Shown: positions 50,418 to 60,691, counted from the stretch's first letter. The stretch is DNA of 64,000 bases from Pseudomonadota bacterium (GCA_023423275.1 JAFAFW010000107.1:53838-117837), one strand, 5' to 3'. The notes: generated from the letters alone by a model not told the origin. Translations and numbers: made by a program.

Positions 50418-51379
50418 GCTGTCGTCACCTCTGCCAGCGCTTCGCCGGTCTCGTGGCCTGGCAGCGGCAGGCCCAACCGGATGATTTCCCAGTTCAGCGT
50501 AACGCCGGATGAGGCCTTGACCCTCGCCCGCACCGTCTCACCCAGCCGCTCGATATCCTCACCGGTCGCTTCGCGATCATTGATGAGGAAGTTGCAATGC
50601 ATCTCCGACACCTTGGCGCCGCCGACGCGTAACCCTCTGCAACCTGCGGCATCGATCAGTTTCCACGCGCTGTGTCCGGGCGGGTTCTTGAAGGTCGAGC
50701 CGCCGGTACGCTCCTTGATCGGCTGGTTTTTCTCGCGATACTCCGCAACCTCGTCCATCTGCTTGAGAATGTCGGCCTGCTCGCCGGGCTGTCCCTGATA
50801 CAGCGCCTCCGTGAAGATCCAATCCGACGGCACACCGCAATGGCGATAGGTCATCTGCATGTCGGCCAGCGACAGGACGTGGATGTTGCCCTGCCGGTCA
50901 ACAGCACGGGTCTCGACCAGAATATCCTTGGTCTCGCTGCCGTGTGCTCCGCCATTCATGCGCAACGCACCGCCGATCGAACCGGGGATGCCGCGATAGA
51001 AGGCCAGGCCGGCAATTCCGGCATCGGCAGCGGCGCGGGAAACCTTGACGTCGGGCAGCGCGGTTCCAACCCGCAAACGATGTCCGGGCTCGGCTTTCGC
51101 CTCCGCGAACCCGCGACCCAGCCTGATGACGACGCCCGGAATGCCACCGTCGCGGACAAGCAGGTTCGACCCGAGACCAACCACGGTCACCGGCAGATCA
51201 GCCGGCGCGCACGACAGGAAATAGGCAAGATCGGCCTCGTCGGCCGGGCTGAACAGCACCTGCGCCGGGCCGCCGACACGAAACCAGGTGATCGCTGACA
51301 TCGGCGCATTGGCCGTGAGCCGCCCCTTGAGATCCGGCATGCGGGTAGCGAGTTCGGCAGTGATATCGGGAAAGCTCAC
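50414..51379 (-). CDS. murB: UDP-N-acetylenolpyruvoylglucosamine reductase MurB
   Basis: FAD enzyme that forms UDP-MurNAc. The FAD-binding NAPMSAITWFRVGGPAQVLF, VVGLGSNLLVRDGGIPGVVI and FYRGIPGSIGGALRMNGGA precede the catalytic GSTFKNPPG and NFLINDREATGEDIERLG. Without the extra loop and domain it is a type II (shorter) MurB of about 321 residues. The best start is GTG at 51379, which overlaps the murC TGA and follows a GGAGGG; the frame further upstream to 51439 is not used. Confidence 0.95.
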   Translation of the reverse strand: MSFPDITAELATRMPDLKGRLTANAPMSAITWFRVGGPAQVLFSPADEADLAYFLSCAPADLPVTVVGLGSNLLVRDGGIPGVVIRLGRGFAEAKAEPGHRLRVGTALPDVKVSRAAADAGIAGLAFYRGIPGSIGGALRMNGGAHGSETKDILVETRAVDRQGNIHVLSLADMQMTYRHCGVPSDWIFTEALYQGQPGEQADILKQMDEVAEYREKNQPIKERTGGSTFKNPPGHSAWKLIDAAGCRGLRVGGAKVSEMHCNFLINDREATGEDIERLGETVRARVKASSGVTLNWEIIRLGLPLPGHETGEALAEVTTA

Positions 51380-52812
51380 ACCAGCCCTCCGGCGCGCTTG
51401 GGCTCCACTTCGAGCCAGCCTGGAAGGGCGTGCGCCCATTCCGTCGAATTGCCCGCACCGAGACAGATCACCATGTCACCCGTCTCCGCGATCCGATGCA
51501 GGACGGGAACGATATCGCGCTCCGAGTCGACAGCCGTTACTTCCGGATGGCCGGTTGCGCGGATGCCCTCTGCCAGCGTGCGATGGTCCACGCCATCGAT
51601 GGGCTGCTCACCGGCCGAATAAAGCGGCGTGACGATTACACTGTCGGCGTCGCTGAAACAGGCGGAAAACTCGTCGAACAGATCGCGCACGCGGGAATAA
51701 CGGTGCGGCTCGACACAGGCGATCACACGCCCCTTGGCTCCCGCACGGGCGGCCTTCAGAACGGCGGCGATCTCGACAGGGTGATGCCCATAGTCGTCGA
51801 ACACGAACACGCCGTTCCACGTGCCGGTGAGCTGGAAACGACGCTTCACGCCCGAAAACGATGCCAACGACGTGCGGATCACGCCATCGGGAATGCCTGC
51901 TTCGGACAATACGGCGATCGCAGCAAGCGCATTGAGCGCGTTGTGCTCTCCGGGAACGGGAACCGTCCAGCCTTCGAGGCGACGCGCACCGCCGCTGACG
52001 CGTGGCCCCAGCTCCGCATCGAAAATCGTGTTCAATCCATCCGAGCGCACCGCGCCGAGCACCATGTCGGCGTCCTTGCTGGCGCCGTAGGTGATCAACC
52101 GCCGTCCGTCGCGGCGAAGCTGCAGCCGGTCGATCATCTCCCGCACGACCGGGTGATCGATGCAGGTGACGGCGAGGCCGTAGAAGGGAATGTTGCGATA
52201 GAACTCCTCGTAGGCGGCGTGCATGTTCTCGACGCTCTGAAAATAGTCGAGATGCTCCGGGTCGATGTTGGTCACGACGCCGATCTGGGTCGGAATCTTG
52301 ATGAAGGTGCCGTCGGATTCGTCGGCCTCCACCACCATCCACGGTCCCTGGCCAAGCCGGGCGTTCGAGCCCCAGTCATTGATGATACCGCCGGTGATGA
52401 CGGTCGGATCGAGCTTTGCCGCCGCAAAAGCGTGAGCGATCAGCGAGGTCGTCGTGGTCTTGCCATGCGTTCCGGTCACCGAAACGGTCGAATAGAGCCG
52501 CATCAGCTCGGCCAGCATCTCGGCGCGGCGGATGATCGGCAGGCCTTGGGCGCGTGCGGCTTCCAACTCGGGATTCCCCGGCTTCACCGCCGTCGAGATG
52601 ACGACGAATTTGGCGCCTGCGAGATTGGCCGCATCATGGCCGACGAATACCCGGATCCCTTTGGCGCGGAGCCGTTTGACGTTGGCGCTCTCCTTCTGGT
52701 CGCTACCCTGCACACCGAAGCCTTTGTCATGCAGGATTTCGGCGATGGCGCTCATACCGATGCCGCCGATGCCGAGGATGTGGATGGTGCCAATTCCGCG
52801 AGGTATTTCCAT
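51376..52812 (-). CDS. murC: UDP-N-acetylmuramate--L-alanine ligase MurC
   Basis: Adds L-alanine to UDP-MurNAc. The Rossmann-like IHILGIGGIGMSAIAEIL and the ATP loop VSVTGTHGKTTTTSLIAHAF come first, then EADESDGTFIKIPTQIGVVT and the central PVPGEHNALNALAAIAVLSE motif. The C-terminal domain has DDYGHHPVEIAAVLKAAR. The length is 478 residues. It starts nine bases after murG and its end overlaps murB in GTGA. Confidence 0.97.
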   Translation of the reverse strand: MEIPRGIGTIHILGIGGIGMSAIAEILHDKGFGVQGSDQKESANVKRLRAKGIRVFVGHDAANLAGAKFVVISTAVKPGNPELEAARAQGLPIIRRAEMLAELMRLYSTVSVTGTHGKTTTTSLIAHAFAAAKLDPTVITGGIINDWGSNARLGQGPWMVVEADESDGTFIKIPTQIGVVTNIDPEHLDYFQSVENMHAAYEEFYRNIPFYGLAVTCIDHPVVREMIDRLQLRRDGRRLITYGASKDADMVLGAVRSDGLNTIFDAELGPRVSGGARRLEGWTVPVPGEHNALNALAAIAVLSEAGIPDGVIRTSLASFSGVKRRFQLTGTWNGVFVFDDYGHHPVEIAAVLKAARAGAKGRVIACVEPHRYSRVRDLFDEFSACFSDADSVIVTPLYSAGEQPIDGVDHRTLAEGIRATGHPEVTAVDSERDIVPVLHRIAETGDMVICLGAGNSTEWAHALPGWLEVEPKRAGGLV

Positions 52813-52821
52813 TATTCTTCC

Positions 52822-53964
52822 TCAGTTCGTCGCCCCGGCGTGAGCGCCAATCGGCACCGTTCGCCGACTCATGAGCTCCTCGACAAGATCTGCCAGCCGA
52901 ATGACGGCATCCGGCCGCCCCTCGGCCTTCGCGGCCGCGGCCATACGGGTGAGGCCGTCCGGATGTCCCGCGAGCTGCCCGATTTCGTGCGCCAGCCGTT
53001 GCGGCGTCAGGTCCTTCTGCGCGATGCACAGCGCGCCGCCTGCAGCGGCAAGCTGGCTCGCGTTCTGAAGCTGATCGTTGTCGATGGCATGCGGCAGCGG
53101 CACCAGCAATGCCGGACGGCCGAGAACAGTCAGCTCCGCGACCGACGAGGCGCCTGCGCGGCCGATGACCAGATGCGACCTGGCCATCCGCTCCGGCAAA
53201 TCGCGAAAGAAGGTCGCCAGGTCCGCGGATACGCCACATTCCGCGTAAGCCTGGCGGACACGTTCGAGATCCTCCTCGCGACACTGCTGCGTGATGCGCA
53301 GACGCTGCCGGATCGCGAACGGCATCAGTGCGACCGCAGGCGGCACCGCATCGGAAAAATACCGGGCGCCCTGGCTACCACCAAAAATCAGCAGGGAAAT
53401 CGGGCCATTGGCAGCAGGCGTCAGATACGCCTCTCCGGCCCGATCGAGCACGGCACTGCGCACTGGATTGCCGGTAAATCGGGCTTTCGCAGAACTGCCG
53501 CCGTCGAGATGGCGGACATTCGCAAACGAGGTCGCGATCACGGAGACGCGGCCTGCCAGCATCCGGTTGGCACGCCCCAGCACGGCGTTCTGTTCGTGCA
53601 GCGCGGTTGGAATGCGGCGCAGGCTTGCGGCCACCAGCGGCGGGAAGGAGGGATAGCCGCCAAATCCGACAACCACGCCGGGCCGGACGCGCCCCAGCGT
53701 CCGGTAGGCGCTCAGGATGCCTCTGCCCAGCGTCATCGCCGTGTTGGCCGTCCCAAGAAGCGAGCGGCGCTCCCCCGAAATCGTCGCGGAAGGGACGCGA
53801 TAAACCTGACGCGCGGGGAAATCCGTGCCGTAGCGATCTCCACGCTGATCGGTCATCAGGTCGACAGCCACGTTCCGTTGCGCCAGCTCTTCAGCCAGCG
53901 CCAGTGCCGGAAACAAGTGGCCGCCGGTCCCGCCGGCAGCAAGCATCACCGAGGAAGAGTTCAC
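52822..53964 (-). CDS. murG: Lipid II-forming glycosyltransferase MurG
   Basis: Transfers GlcNAc from UDP-GlcNAc to lipid I. The N-terminal VMLAAGGTGGHLFPALALAE carries the GGTGGH loop, and VVVGFGGYPSFPPLVAA and TALHEQNAVLGRANRML are also present. The C-terminal UDP-binding region has LVIGRAGASSVAELTVLGRP. The length is 380 residues. The ATG and the ftsW stop overlap by four bases. Confidence 0.96.
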   Translation of the reverse strand: MNSSSVMLAAGGTGGHLFPALALAEELAQRNVAVDLMTDQRGDRYGTDFPARQVYRVPSATISGERRSLLGTANTAMTLGRGILSAYRTLGRVRPGVVVGFGGYPSFPPLVAASLRRIPTALHEQNAVLGRANRMLAGRVSVIATSFANVRHLDGGSSAKARFTGNPVRSAVLDRAGEAYLTPAANGPISLLIFGGSQGARYFSDAVPPAVALMPFAIRQRLRITQQCREEDLERVRQAYAECGVSADLATFFRDLPERMARSHLVIGRAGASSVAELTVLGRPALLVPLPHAIDNDQLQNASQLAAAGGALCIAQKDLTPQRLAHEIGQLAGHPDGLTRMAAAAKAEGRPDAVIRLADLVEELMSRRTVPIGAHAGATN

Positions 53965-55139
53965 TGCGTTGTTGATCCAAGTTGTCCAAGGTGGTCATTT
54001 GTGAGGGGTAATTGCGGCCTTCTCAAGCGCACAGCGTCAGCGCGCCGCCGGGTGAGCGCGAGAAGCATACCCATCAACAGGCAAACCGACAGCAGGGACG
54101 ACCCGCCGGCAGAAATAAACGGCAGCGTCATGCCCTTGGCGGGCATCAGCCCCACATTGACGGCCATGTTGATAGCCGCCTGCATGGCGAACATTACGGT
54201 CAGCCCCGCGACTGCGAGCCGGGTGAACGGATCACTCTCTCCGAAGGTCCGAAAATAGGCGCGCAGCACGATGAACGCGATCAATGCAACGAGCGCAAGG
54301 CAGGCAATTGCGCCATATTCCTCCGCCACCACCGCGAAAATGAAGTCGGTATGGGCATCTGGCAGCGCCGTCTTGATGGTTCCTTCTCCGGGGCCGCGCC
54401 CCAAAAAACCGCCCTCGACAAAGGATTGCAGGGCGCGCGCCGTCTGCGAAGTCTCATCGGCGCCAGGGCTGAAAAAGCTGTCCACGCGGGCCTGCACATA
54501 ACCAAGGGAAAGATAGGCAACACCTAAACCGACCGTTCCCAGGCCGGCCAGCACGGCAGCCCAAACCAAGGGCTGGCCGGACAGCACAAACAACGTGCCC
54601 CACACAGTGCTGATCAAGAGTGTCTGGCCAACGTCGGGCTGAAAGATCAGTGGAATGGCAAACATCGCGTAAAGGGCGCACGCCAACGCGCGCGCGGGCA
54701 TGTCGACCTGCTTCTGGGCCTCCGCGAATGCCCAGGCCGCGAGCACGATGAAGCACGGTTTCGCCAGCTCCGACGGCTGCAGCGAAAACCCCGCGATTCG
54801 CAGCCAGCGCCGCGCCCCGTTGATCTCCTCTCCGCCGATCAGAACCGCGATCATCACCGCAATCGAGCCGAGGAAGACGATGAGAGCCAGGCGGCGGATC
54901 ATGCGCGGCTGCAGCAACGACACAACCAGCATGAGGGCCAGCCCCAATACGGTGAAGGCGAGATGGCGCTCGACGAAGTGAAAGGGCGCGAAACCTTTCT
55001 TGATCGCCACAGCCGGGCTGGCAGCCAGCGAAAGCACCAGCCCGGTTCCGGCCAGCACGAGAACAGCCGTGAGCAGAACGCGGTCGACTGTGAACCACCA
55101 TTCGGCGATCAGACTGCGGTCGGCCCGTGAGATTCTCAT
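53961..55139 (-). CDS. ftsW: Septal peptidoglycan glycosyltransferase FtsW
   Basis: SEDS-family lipid II polymerase. 392 residues with about ten membrane helices, including LTAVLVLAGTGLVLSLAA and LVVSLLQPRMIRRLALIVFL. The SEDS motifs GARRWLRIAGFSLQPSELAK, FQPDVGQTLLIS and the late GLMPAKGMTLPFISAGGSSL are clear. It precedes murG with overlapping start and stop. Its partner transpeptidase FtsI is encoded in the same cluster. Confidence 0.96.
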   Translation of the reverse strand: MRISRADRSLIAEWWFTVDRVLLTAVLVLAGTGLVLSLAASPAVAIKKGFAPFHFVERHLAFTVLGLALMLVVSLLQPRMIRRLALIVFLGSIAVMIAVLIGGEEINGARRWLRIAGFSLQPSELAKPCFIVLAAWAFAEAQKQVDMPARALACALYAMFAIPLIFQPDVGQTLLISTVWGTLFVLSGQPLVWAAVLAGLGTVGLGVAYLSLGYVQARVDSFFSPGADETSQTARALQSFVEGGFLGRGPGEGTIKTALPDAHTDFIFAVVAEEYGAIACLALVALIAFIVLRAYFRTFGESDPFTRLAVAGLTVMFAMQAAINMAVNVGLMPAKGMTLPFISAGGSSLLSVCLLMGMLLALTRRRADAVRLRRPQLPLTNDHLGQLGSTTQ

Positions 55140-55205
55140 CGATCCCTGCCCCTCCGCACGTCGATGCAGGCTTCACCAGCGTCGATCATCCTGTCGATTC
55201 TGCGA

Positions 55206-56612
55206 TCAGCCCGCATCACGCACACCCGGTGCGGCCACGCCCGGCAACGACGCAACCAGACTGCGGAACACGTCCCCTCGATGCTCGAAACTCTTGAATT
55301 GATCATAGGAAGCACACGCCGGGGAGAGCAGCACGACAGGCTCGTGGCCTGCGCTGGACACAGCATCACGCGCAGCGGCGGCGACGGCTGCGTCCAGCGT
55401 TCCACAACGCTCGAATGCCACTGCCGTTCCGAGGCTTAGGGCAAATTCGTCGGTTGCCTGACCAATCAGATAAGCCTTGGCGATGCGCGGAAAATAGGCA
55501 GCCAGAGGCTCGATGCCGCCCGCCTTCGGCTTGCCACCCAGAATCCAGTAGATGTCCTGGGGAAACGCGGCCAACGCCTTATCGGTGGAATCCGCGTTCG
55601 TGGCTTTGGAATCATTGATGAAAATGACCTTCCCCAATCGCCCGACCTGCTCCATGCGATGCGGGAGACCGGGGTAGGTCGGCAATCCTTTCTGCAGATC
55701 GGCTACGGTGAGGCCAAGACGCAGCGCCGCGATGCTTGCCGCGAGTGCGTTTTGTGCATTGTGCCGGCCGCGAAGGGTGCCAATTCCAGCGAGATCAGCA
55801 AACGGTCCGCGAACGCCGGTCGCCGCGTCATCGGCAGCCAGCCTGGTCCCATCGGCGTGCCAACCGGCCGTCGACTGCACGGAAAACAGGTCGAGATGTC
55901 CGGCCGCGCGCCGGCGTTCGGCGATGGCGCGCGACGGCGCATCATCGACCCCGACGATCGCATGTCCGGCAGTCGCGATCAGCCGCTCCTTGATGGCGGC
56001 ATAATTGTCCATCGTCCCATGACGGTCGAGATGATCGGGCGTCAGATTGAGCAAAATGCCGATGGAAGGCGCCAGCGACGGCGTCAGGTCGATCTGGAAG
56101 GAGGACAGCTCGATGACGTGAATGCGAGACGGTGACGGGGGCTCCAGCGCCAGGATCGGCGTGCCGATGTTGCCGCCCATGGCAACCTCCCGGCCCGCAT
56201 CGAGCAGAAGATGGGTCAGCAGCGCCGTCGTGGTCGATTTTCCATTGGTGCCCGTGATCGCAACGAACGGCGCATTCGGGCAAAGCCGCGCGCGTTCCCG
56301 GCAAAACAACTCGACATCGCCGATGATTTCAATGCCCGCCGCCTTGGCCTGCACGACGGTCCAGTGCGGCTCGGGATGGGTGAGCGGCACGCCCGGCGCC
56401 AGCACCAGGGCGGCGAACTCACTCCAGTCCGCCGCGGACAGATCGGCCAGCGTCACGCCGGCCTGTTCCGCCGCCGCGCGCGAGGCCGCATTGTCGTCCC
56501 AGGCCGCAACGGTGGCGCCTCCGGCCATGAGCGCAAGCGCCGTGGCGTTGCCCGAGGCTCCGAGGCCGAACAGGGCAACCGGCTTTCCGGCAAAAGTGGT
56601 GACGCGAATCAT
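55206..56612 (-). CDS. murD: UDP-N-acetylmuramoylalanine--D-glutamate ligase MurD
   Basis: Adds D-glutamate to the growing UDP-MurNAc peptide. The N-terminal ALFGLGASGNATALALMAGG, the ATP loop FVAITGTNGKSTTTALLTHL and the central HVIELSSFQIDLTPSLAPSI are followed by RGRHNAQNALAASIAALRLG and the C-terminal FINDSKATNADSTDKALAAF. The length is 468 residues. It lies 66 bases upstream of ftsW and 57 bases after mraY. Confidence 0.96.
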   Translation of the reverse strand: MIRVTTFAGKPVALFGLGASGNATALALMAGGATVAAWDDNAASRAAAEQAGVTLADLSAADWSEFAALVLAPGVPLTHPEPHWTVVQAKAAGIEIIGDVELFCRERARLCPNAPFVAITGTNGKSTTTALLTHLLLDAGREVAMGGNIGTPILALEPPSPSRIHVIELSSFQIDLTPSLAPSIGILLNLTPDHLDRHGTMDNYAAIKERLIATAGHAIVGVDDAPSRAIAERRRAAGHLDLFSVQSTAGWHADGTRLAADDAATGVRGPFADLAGIGTLRGRHNAQNALAASIAALRLGLTVADLQKGLPTYPGLPHRMEQVGRLGKVIFINDSKATNADSTDKALAAFPQDIYWILGGKPKAGGIEPLAAYFPRIAKAYLIGQATDEFALSLGTAVAFERCGTLDAAVAAAARDAVSSAGHEPVVLLSPACASYDQFKSFEHRGDVFRSLVASLPGVAAPGVRDAG

Positions 56613-56669
56613 GACGCCGATTCTAGTGGATTTCGCGCCTTCATGCTCCCGGCCAGGCCTTCGGCTGCC

Positions 56670-57752
56670 TTAGCGCAGCTTCAGCGTAGCGAGACCGACC
56701 AGCGCGAGAACGACCGAGATGATCCAGAACCTGACCACCACCGTCGACTCTTTCCACCCCTTCTGTTCGAAATGATGGTGCAGCGGAGCCATTCGAAAAA
56801 CACGCCTGCCGGTCAGCTTGAACGAGGCGACCTGGATGATCACCGACAGCGTTTCCATGACGAACAAACCGCCAACGATCGCCAGCACGATCTCGTGCTT
56901 GGTGGCGACCGCGATGGTGCCGAGCGCCCCGCCCAGCGCCAGCGATCCGGTATCGCCCATGAAGATCATGGCCGGCGGCGCATTGAACCACAGGAAGCCC
57001 AGTCCCGCACCGATGAGCGCGCCGCAGATGATCGCCAGTTCGCCGGTTCCCGGGACATAGTGGATCTGCAGGTAGCGCGCGAAATTCGCGTTGCCAGAAA
57101 GATAAGCGATCAGACCGAACGTGGCGGCCGCGATCATCACCGGCACGATAGCCAGTCCATCGAGGCCATCCGTGAGGTTTACCGCGTTGCCGGCACCTGC
57201 GATGACCAGGACGCCAAGGACCACGAAGAACAGCCCCAGTTCGAAGATCATATTCTTGAAGAAGGGGATCGTCAGGGCACCCGCCAGTTCCGGCGTGGAC
57301 AGCCACATCAGCATGTAGGTCGCGACGGCAGCGACCGCGATCTCCAAACCGAACCGCAATCTTCCGGAAAATCCGGCAACGGTGCGCTTCTTCACCTTCA
57401 TGTAGTCGTCGTAGAATCCGATCGCACCGTAGGACAGCGTGACGCCGAGCACGACCCACACATAGGGATTGGAGAGGTTCGCCCACAGCAGCGTCGCGAC
57501 GGTGACACCCGACAGAATCATCAACCCGCCCATGGTCGGCGTGCCACGTTTGGCCAGATGCGACTGCGGGCCATCATCGCGGATCGGCTGGCCGCGGCCT
57601 TGCTTGAGGCGCAGCATATCGATCATGATCGGACCGAACAGGAACACGAACAGCAGTGCGGTCATGATGGAGCCGCCGGTGCGGAACGTGATGTAGCGAA
57701 AGACGTTGAGGGCGTTTACCTGTTCGCTGAAATTGACGAGCTCATAGAGCAT
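56670..57752 (-). CDS. mraY: Phospho-MurNAc-pentapeptide transferase MraY
   Basis: Membrane enzyme that makes lipid I from UDP-MurNAc-pentapeptide and undecaprenyl phosphate. 360 residues, ten membrane helices. Active-site patches GTPTMGGLMI, IGFYDDYMKVKKRTVAGFSG, GAGNAVNLTDGLDGLAIVPV and the basic MAPLHHHFEQKGWKESTVV (His-rich loop) are intact. It is normal in all visible features. Confidence 0.97.
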   Translation of the reverse strand: MLYELVNFSEQVNALNVFRYITFRTGGSIMTALLFVFLFGPIMIDMLRLKQGRGQPIRDDGPQSHLAKRGTPTMGGLMILSGVTVATLLWANLSNPYVWVVLGVTLSYGAIGFYDDYMKVKKRTVAGFSGRLRFGLEIAVAAVATYMLMWLSTPELAGALTIPFFKNMIFELGLFFVVLGVLVIAGAGNAVNLTDGLDGLAIVPVMIAAATFGLIAYLSGNANFARYLQIHYVPGTGELAIICGALIGAGLGFLWFNAPPAMIFMGDTGSLALGGALGTIAVATKHEIVLAIVGGLFVMETLSVIIQVASFKLTGRRVFRMAPLHHHFEQKGWKESTVVVRFWIISVVLALVGLATLKLR

Positions 57753-57836
57753 GCCGCAGTCCTTCGCCTGTTCCGATCGCCTGCCTGCGGCAGGACCCCT
57801 TCTTCTTGTGGTCGCAACGTTTGCCTGAACCCGGAC

Positions 57837-59225
57837 TCACCCAGCCAGAGCCCTCACCACCGGAGCCATCCGACTGCCGAGAGACCCTTTGATCATCACC
57901 ACATCTCCGATCGCGACGGAACTCAGCACTTTTGGCACCAGCTCTTCGGACGTCTTGGTCCAGCCGCCTTTTTGAGTCTCGTCCAGCATGGAGAACAGCT
58001 CGCCCATGTTGGGGCCGCAAGCAAAAACCAGATCGACACCAGCCGCGTCAATGGCCTCTTTCAGACCGATATGCATTTCGGCAGCACCTGCCCCCAGCTC
58101 CAACATATCGCCCAGCACGGCAATCCGTCGTGGCCACCGCGGGCGAGGCACAGCGCCAAGCGCTGCGAGCGCCGCGCGCATCGATGCGGGATTGGCGTTG
58201 TAACTCTCGTCGATCAGCAGGATTTCGCCGTCAGTTCGCGACACGAGCGTCCGGGCGCCCCGCCCCTGAGGTGCGGTCATTTCGGCCAAAGCCGGTAGCG
58301 CACGTTTCAGATCCGCACCCACTGCAATCAATGCGGAAACGATCGCCAGGGAATTGTCGACGATGTGCGCGCCTGGGATGCCGAGCCTGTAACTGAAGGC
58401 CTCGCCGTCGAAGCGGACGGAAACCTCCGAGCCATCCGCCTCCAGCTTGACCGCGACACCCCTGATGTCGGCTTCCGGGTGAAGCCCGAAGCTTTGCAGG
58501 CGCGCGCCCTGCTGCTCGGCCCGCCGCCGCATCAGATCGAAAAACGGACTGTCTCTCTTGATGATTGCAATGCCGCCGGGCTCCAGCCCGAGAAACACAT
58601 CCGCCTTCTCTTCGGCAATGTTTTCCAGAGAGCCCAGATAGGCGATGTGAACCGGCTCGACGGTCGTGATGATCGCCGCATGCGGACGCGCCAGCCGAGC
58701 CAGCGGAGCGATCTCACCGCGATGGTTCATGCCGATTTCGATGACGGCATATTCTGACCCGGCCGGCATCCGGGCCAGCGTCAGGGGAACACCCCACTGA
58801 TTGTTGTATGATTTTTCCGCCGCATGCGTGCGCCCAAGTCGCGACAGACAGGCACGAAGCGCCTCCTTCGTTCCGGTCTTCCCGACGCTTCCCGTAACGG
58901 CGATGACGCGAGCGTTCGTCCGCGCGCGCGCCGCCTGGCCGATCGCCTCCAGCGCAGCGAGCGGATCAGACGTGCGCAACAGCGCCCCGTCCCCGGGCTG
59001 GCGTTGATAGGCGAACGAGACGAGCGCGGCTGATGCGCCTCCGGCAAATGCGGCCGGGACGAAATCGTGCCCATCCCGCACATCCGTGATGGCAACGAAG
59101 AGATCGCCGGGTTGCAGAGTGCGGGTGTCGATCGATACGCCAGTGATGGGTCCGCCGAGTGTACCATCGGGCATGCCATGACAGGCAGCCGCGAGGGCTT
59201 CCCAGGACCAAAGCTCGTGGCTCAT
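57837..59225 (-). CDS. murF: UDP-N-acetylmuramoyl-tripeptide--D-Ala-D-Ala ligase MurF
   Basis: Attaches the Ddl dipeptide product. The N-terminal GVSIDTRTLQPGDLFVAI, the ATP loop VIAVTGSVGKTGTKEALRAC, the segment AEKSYNNQWGVPLTLARMP and VIEIGMNHRGEIAPL are as expected. The C-terminal part shows LIDESYNANPASMRAALAAL. The length is 462 residues. The start overlaps the murE stop by four bases and an 84-base gap separates it from mraY. Confidence 0.96.
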   Translation of the reverse strand: MSHELWSWEALAAACHGMPDGTLGGPITGVSIDTRTLQPGDLFVAITDVRDGHDFVPAAFAGGASAALVSFAYQRQPGDGALLRTSDPLAALEAIGQAARARTNARVIAVTGSVGKTGTKEALRACLSRLGRTHAAEKSYNNQWGVPLTLARMPAGSEYAVIEIGMNHRGEIAPLARLARPHAAIITTVEPVHIAYLGSLENIAEEKADVFLGLEPGGIAIIKRDSPFFDLMRRRAEQQGARLQSFGLHPEADIRGVAVKLEADGSEVSVRFDGEAFSYRLGIPGAHIVDNSLAIVSALIAVGADLKRALPALAEMTAPQGRGARTLVSRTDGEILLIDESYNANPASMRAALAALGAVPRPRWPRRIAVLGDMLELGAGAAEMHIGLKEAIDAAGVDLVFACGPNMGELFSMLDETQKGGWTKTSEELVPKVLSSVAIGDVVMIKGSLGSRMAPVVRALAG

Positions 59226-60691
59226 GGCCGATGCCTGCCTGACGTTTTGCTGGACAATGCTGTGCGGGCTTCATCTTGGTCGGAAAACGGGATCACCGTA
59301 TTGCCGACGATTTGGCCCGTCTCATGTCCCTTTCCCGCGATCAGCACGACATCCCCCTTCTCCATTGCGTCCACGGCGGCCGCGATTGCGGCTGCCCGGT
59401 CGCCAATCTCGATTGCCCCCGGCGCGCCGGCCATGATCTCGGCCCGGATAGCTTCGGGCTTTTCGCTGCGCGGATTATCGTCCGTCACGATCACCCGATC
59501 CGCATTGTCGACCGCGATCTTGCCCATGATCGGCCGCTTGCCGCGATCCCGGTCGCCGCCGCACCCGAAGACGCAGATCAGCTTACCGTGGGCGAACGGA
59601 CGCAACGCCGCCAATGCAGCCTCCAGAGCCTCCGGCTTATGGGCATAGTCCACCACGACCAGACCGCCGGCCGCCTCGCCCACCACATCGAGGCGCCCTT
59701 TCACGCCGCGAAGACCGCTCAGTGCCGCGATCGCCGAGGCGGGATCTTCGCCGGTCGCAATGGCCAGAGCCGCGGCCGCCAGCGCATTGGACGCCTGATA
59801 CGCGCCAAGCAGCGGCAGATGCACATCGTGTTCGACGTCATCGCGCCGGATCCGCAGCCGCTGGCCGAACCCATCCGGCTCACTGGCGACGAGTTGCAGC
59901 GTGTCGCCATTTCGCCCAACCGTCAGCACGTCGCTGCCCCTTTGGCGCGCAACCGCAATGACAGCCTCCGAGCGCGGATCATCCGCATTCACGACCGCTG
60001 GCCGCCCAGGCGTCAGAAGGGTGTCGAACAGGCGCAGCTTTGCGGCGAAGTACTCATCGAGAGTTGCGTGATAGTCGAGATGATCGCGGCCGAGATTGAG
60101 AAATGCCGCCGCAGCAAGATCGACGCCATCGAGGCGACGCTGATCAAGGCCGTGCGATGAGGCTTCGAAGGCGACATGCGTCACGCCTTCGCCGGCGAGT
60201 TCTGCCAACATGCGATGCAGGGACACCGGATCAGGCGTCGTCAGCGCGCCGTAAACCGAGCCATCCGCCTTGACCAGACCGATCGTCCCCAGCGAGGCCG
60301 ATCGGCGTCCGAGTGTGGCATAGATCTGCCGCGTGAACTCAACCACGGACGTCTTGCCGTTCGTGCCTGTCACAGCGATGGCCGTTTCCGGCTGGCCGCC
60401 ATGAAAACGCGCGGCAATCCGTGCCAGCGCACGGCGCGGGTCAGTCGCTCTCAAGACCGGAATGGACACGGACTCAAGTGGAGCATCGGCGGGTGTCAGG
60501 AGGACCACCGCGCCCTTCGCGATGGCTTGTGGCACGTAAGTCAGGCCATCGCTGCGCGACCCCGGCAGAGCCGCGAACAAGAAACCCGGCTCTACCGCAC
60601 GGCTGTCGGCCGTTATGCCAGTGATTTCAAGGTTTTCAATTCCGGCGGGGAGCGGAGCAAGCTCAGGAACGAAAAGGTCTGCGAGCCGCAT
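59222..60691 (-). CDS. murE: UDP-MurNAc-tripeptide synthetase MurE (meso-DAP type)
   Basis: Adds meso-diaminopimelate. The N-terminal GITADSRAVEPGFLFAALPG, the ATP loop IAVTGTNGKTSVVEFTRQIY and the central TPDPVSLHRMLAELAGEGVT are present. The substrate motif DNPRSEKPEAI carries the DNPR typical of enzymes for meso-DAP rather than lysine. The length is 489 residues. It lies behind a promoter at 60753-60781, so it can be transcribed apart from ftsI. Confidence 0.97.
   Translation of the reverse strand: MRLADLFVPELAPLPAGIENLEITGITADSRAVEPGFLFAALPGSRSDGLTYVPQAIAKGAVVLLTPADAPLESVSIPVLRATDPRRALARIAARFHGGQPETAIAVTGTNGKTSVVEFTRQIYATLGRRSASLGTIGLVKADGSVYGALTTPDPVSLHRMLAELAGEGVTHVAFEASSHGLDQRRLDGVDLAAAAFLNLGRDHLDYHATLDEYFAAKLRLFDTLLTPGRPAVVNADDPRSEAVIAVARQRGSDVLTVGRNGDTLQLVASEPDGFGQRLRIRRDDVEHDVHLPLLGAYQASNALAAAALAIATGEDPASAIAALSGLRGVKGRLDVVGEAAGGLVVVDYAHKPEALEAALAALRPFAHGKLICVFGCGGDRDRGKRPIMGKIAVDNADRVIVTDDNPRSEKPEAIRAEIMAGAPGAIEIGDRAAAIAAAVDAMEKGDVVLIAGKGHETGQIVGNTVIPFSDQDEARTALSSKTSGRHRP

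Noticed and set aside
51430..54258. Plus-strand open frame of 942 codons across murC, murG and ftsW
   Set aside because: It is antisense to three well-recognised genes. The absence of stops results from high GC codon usage.
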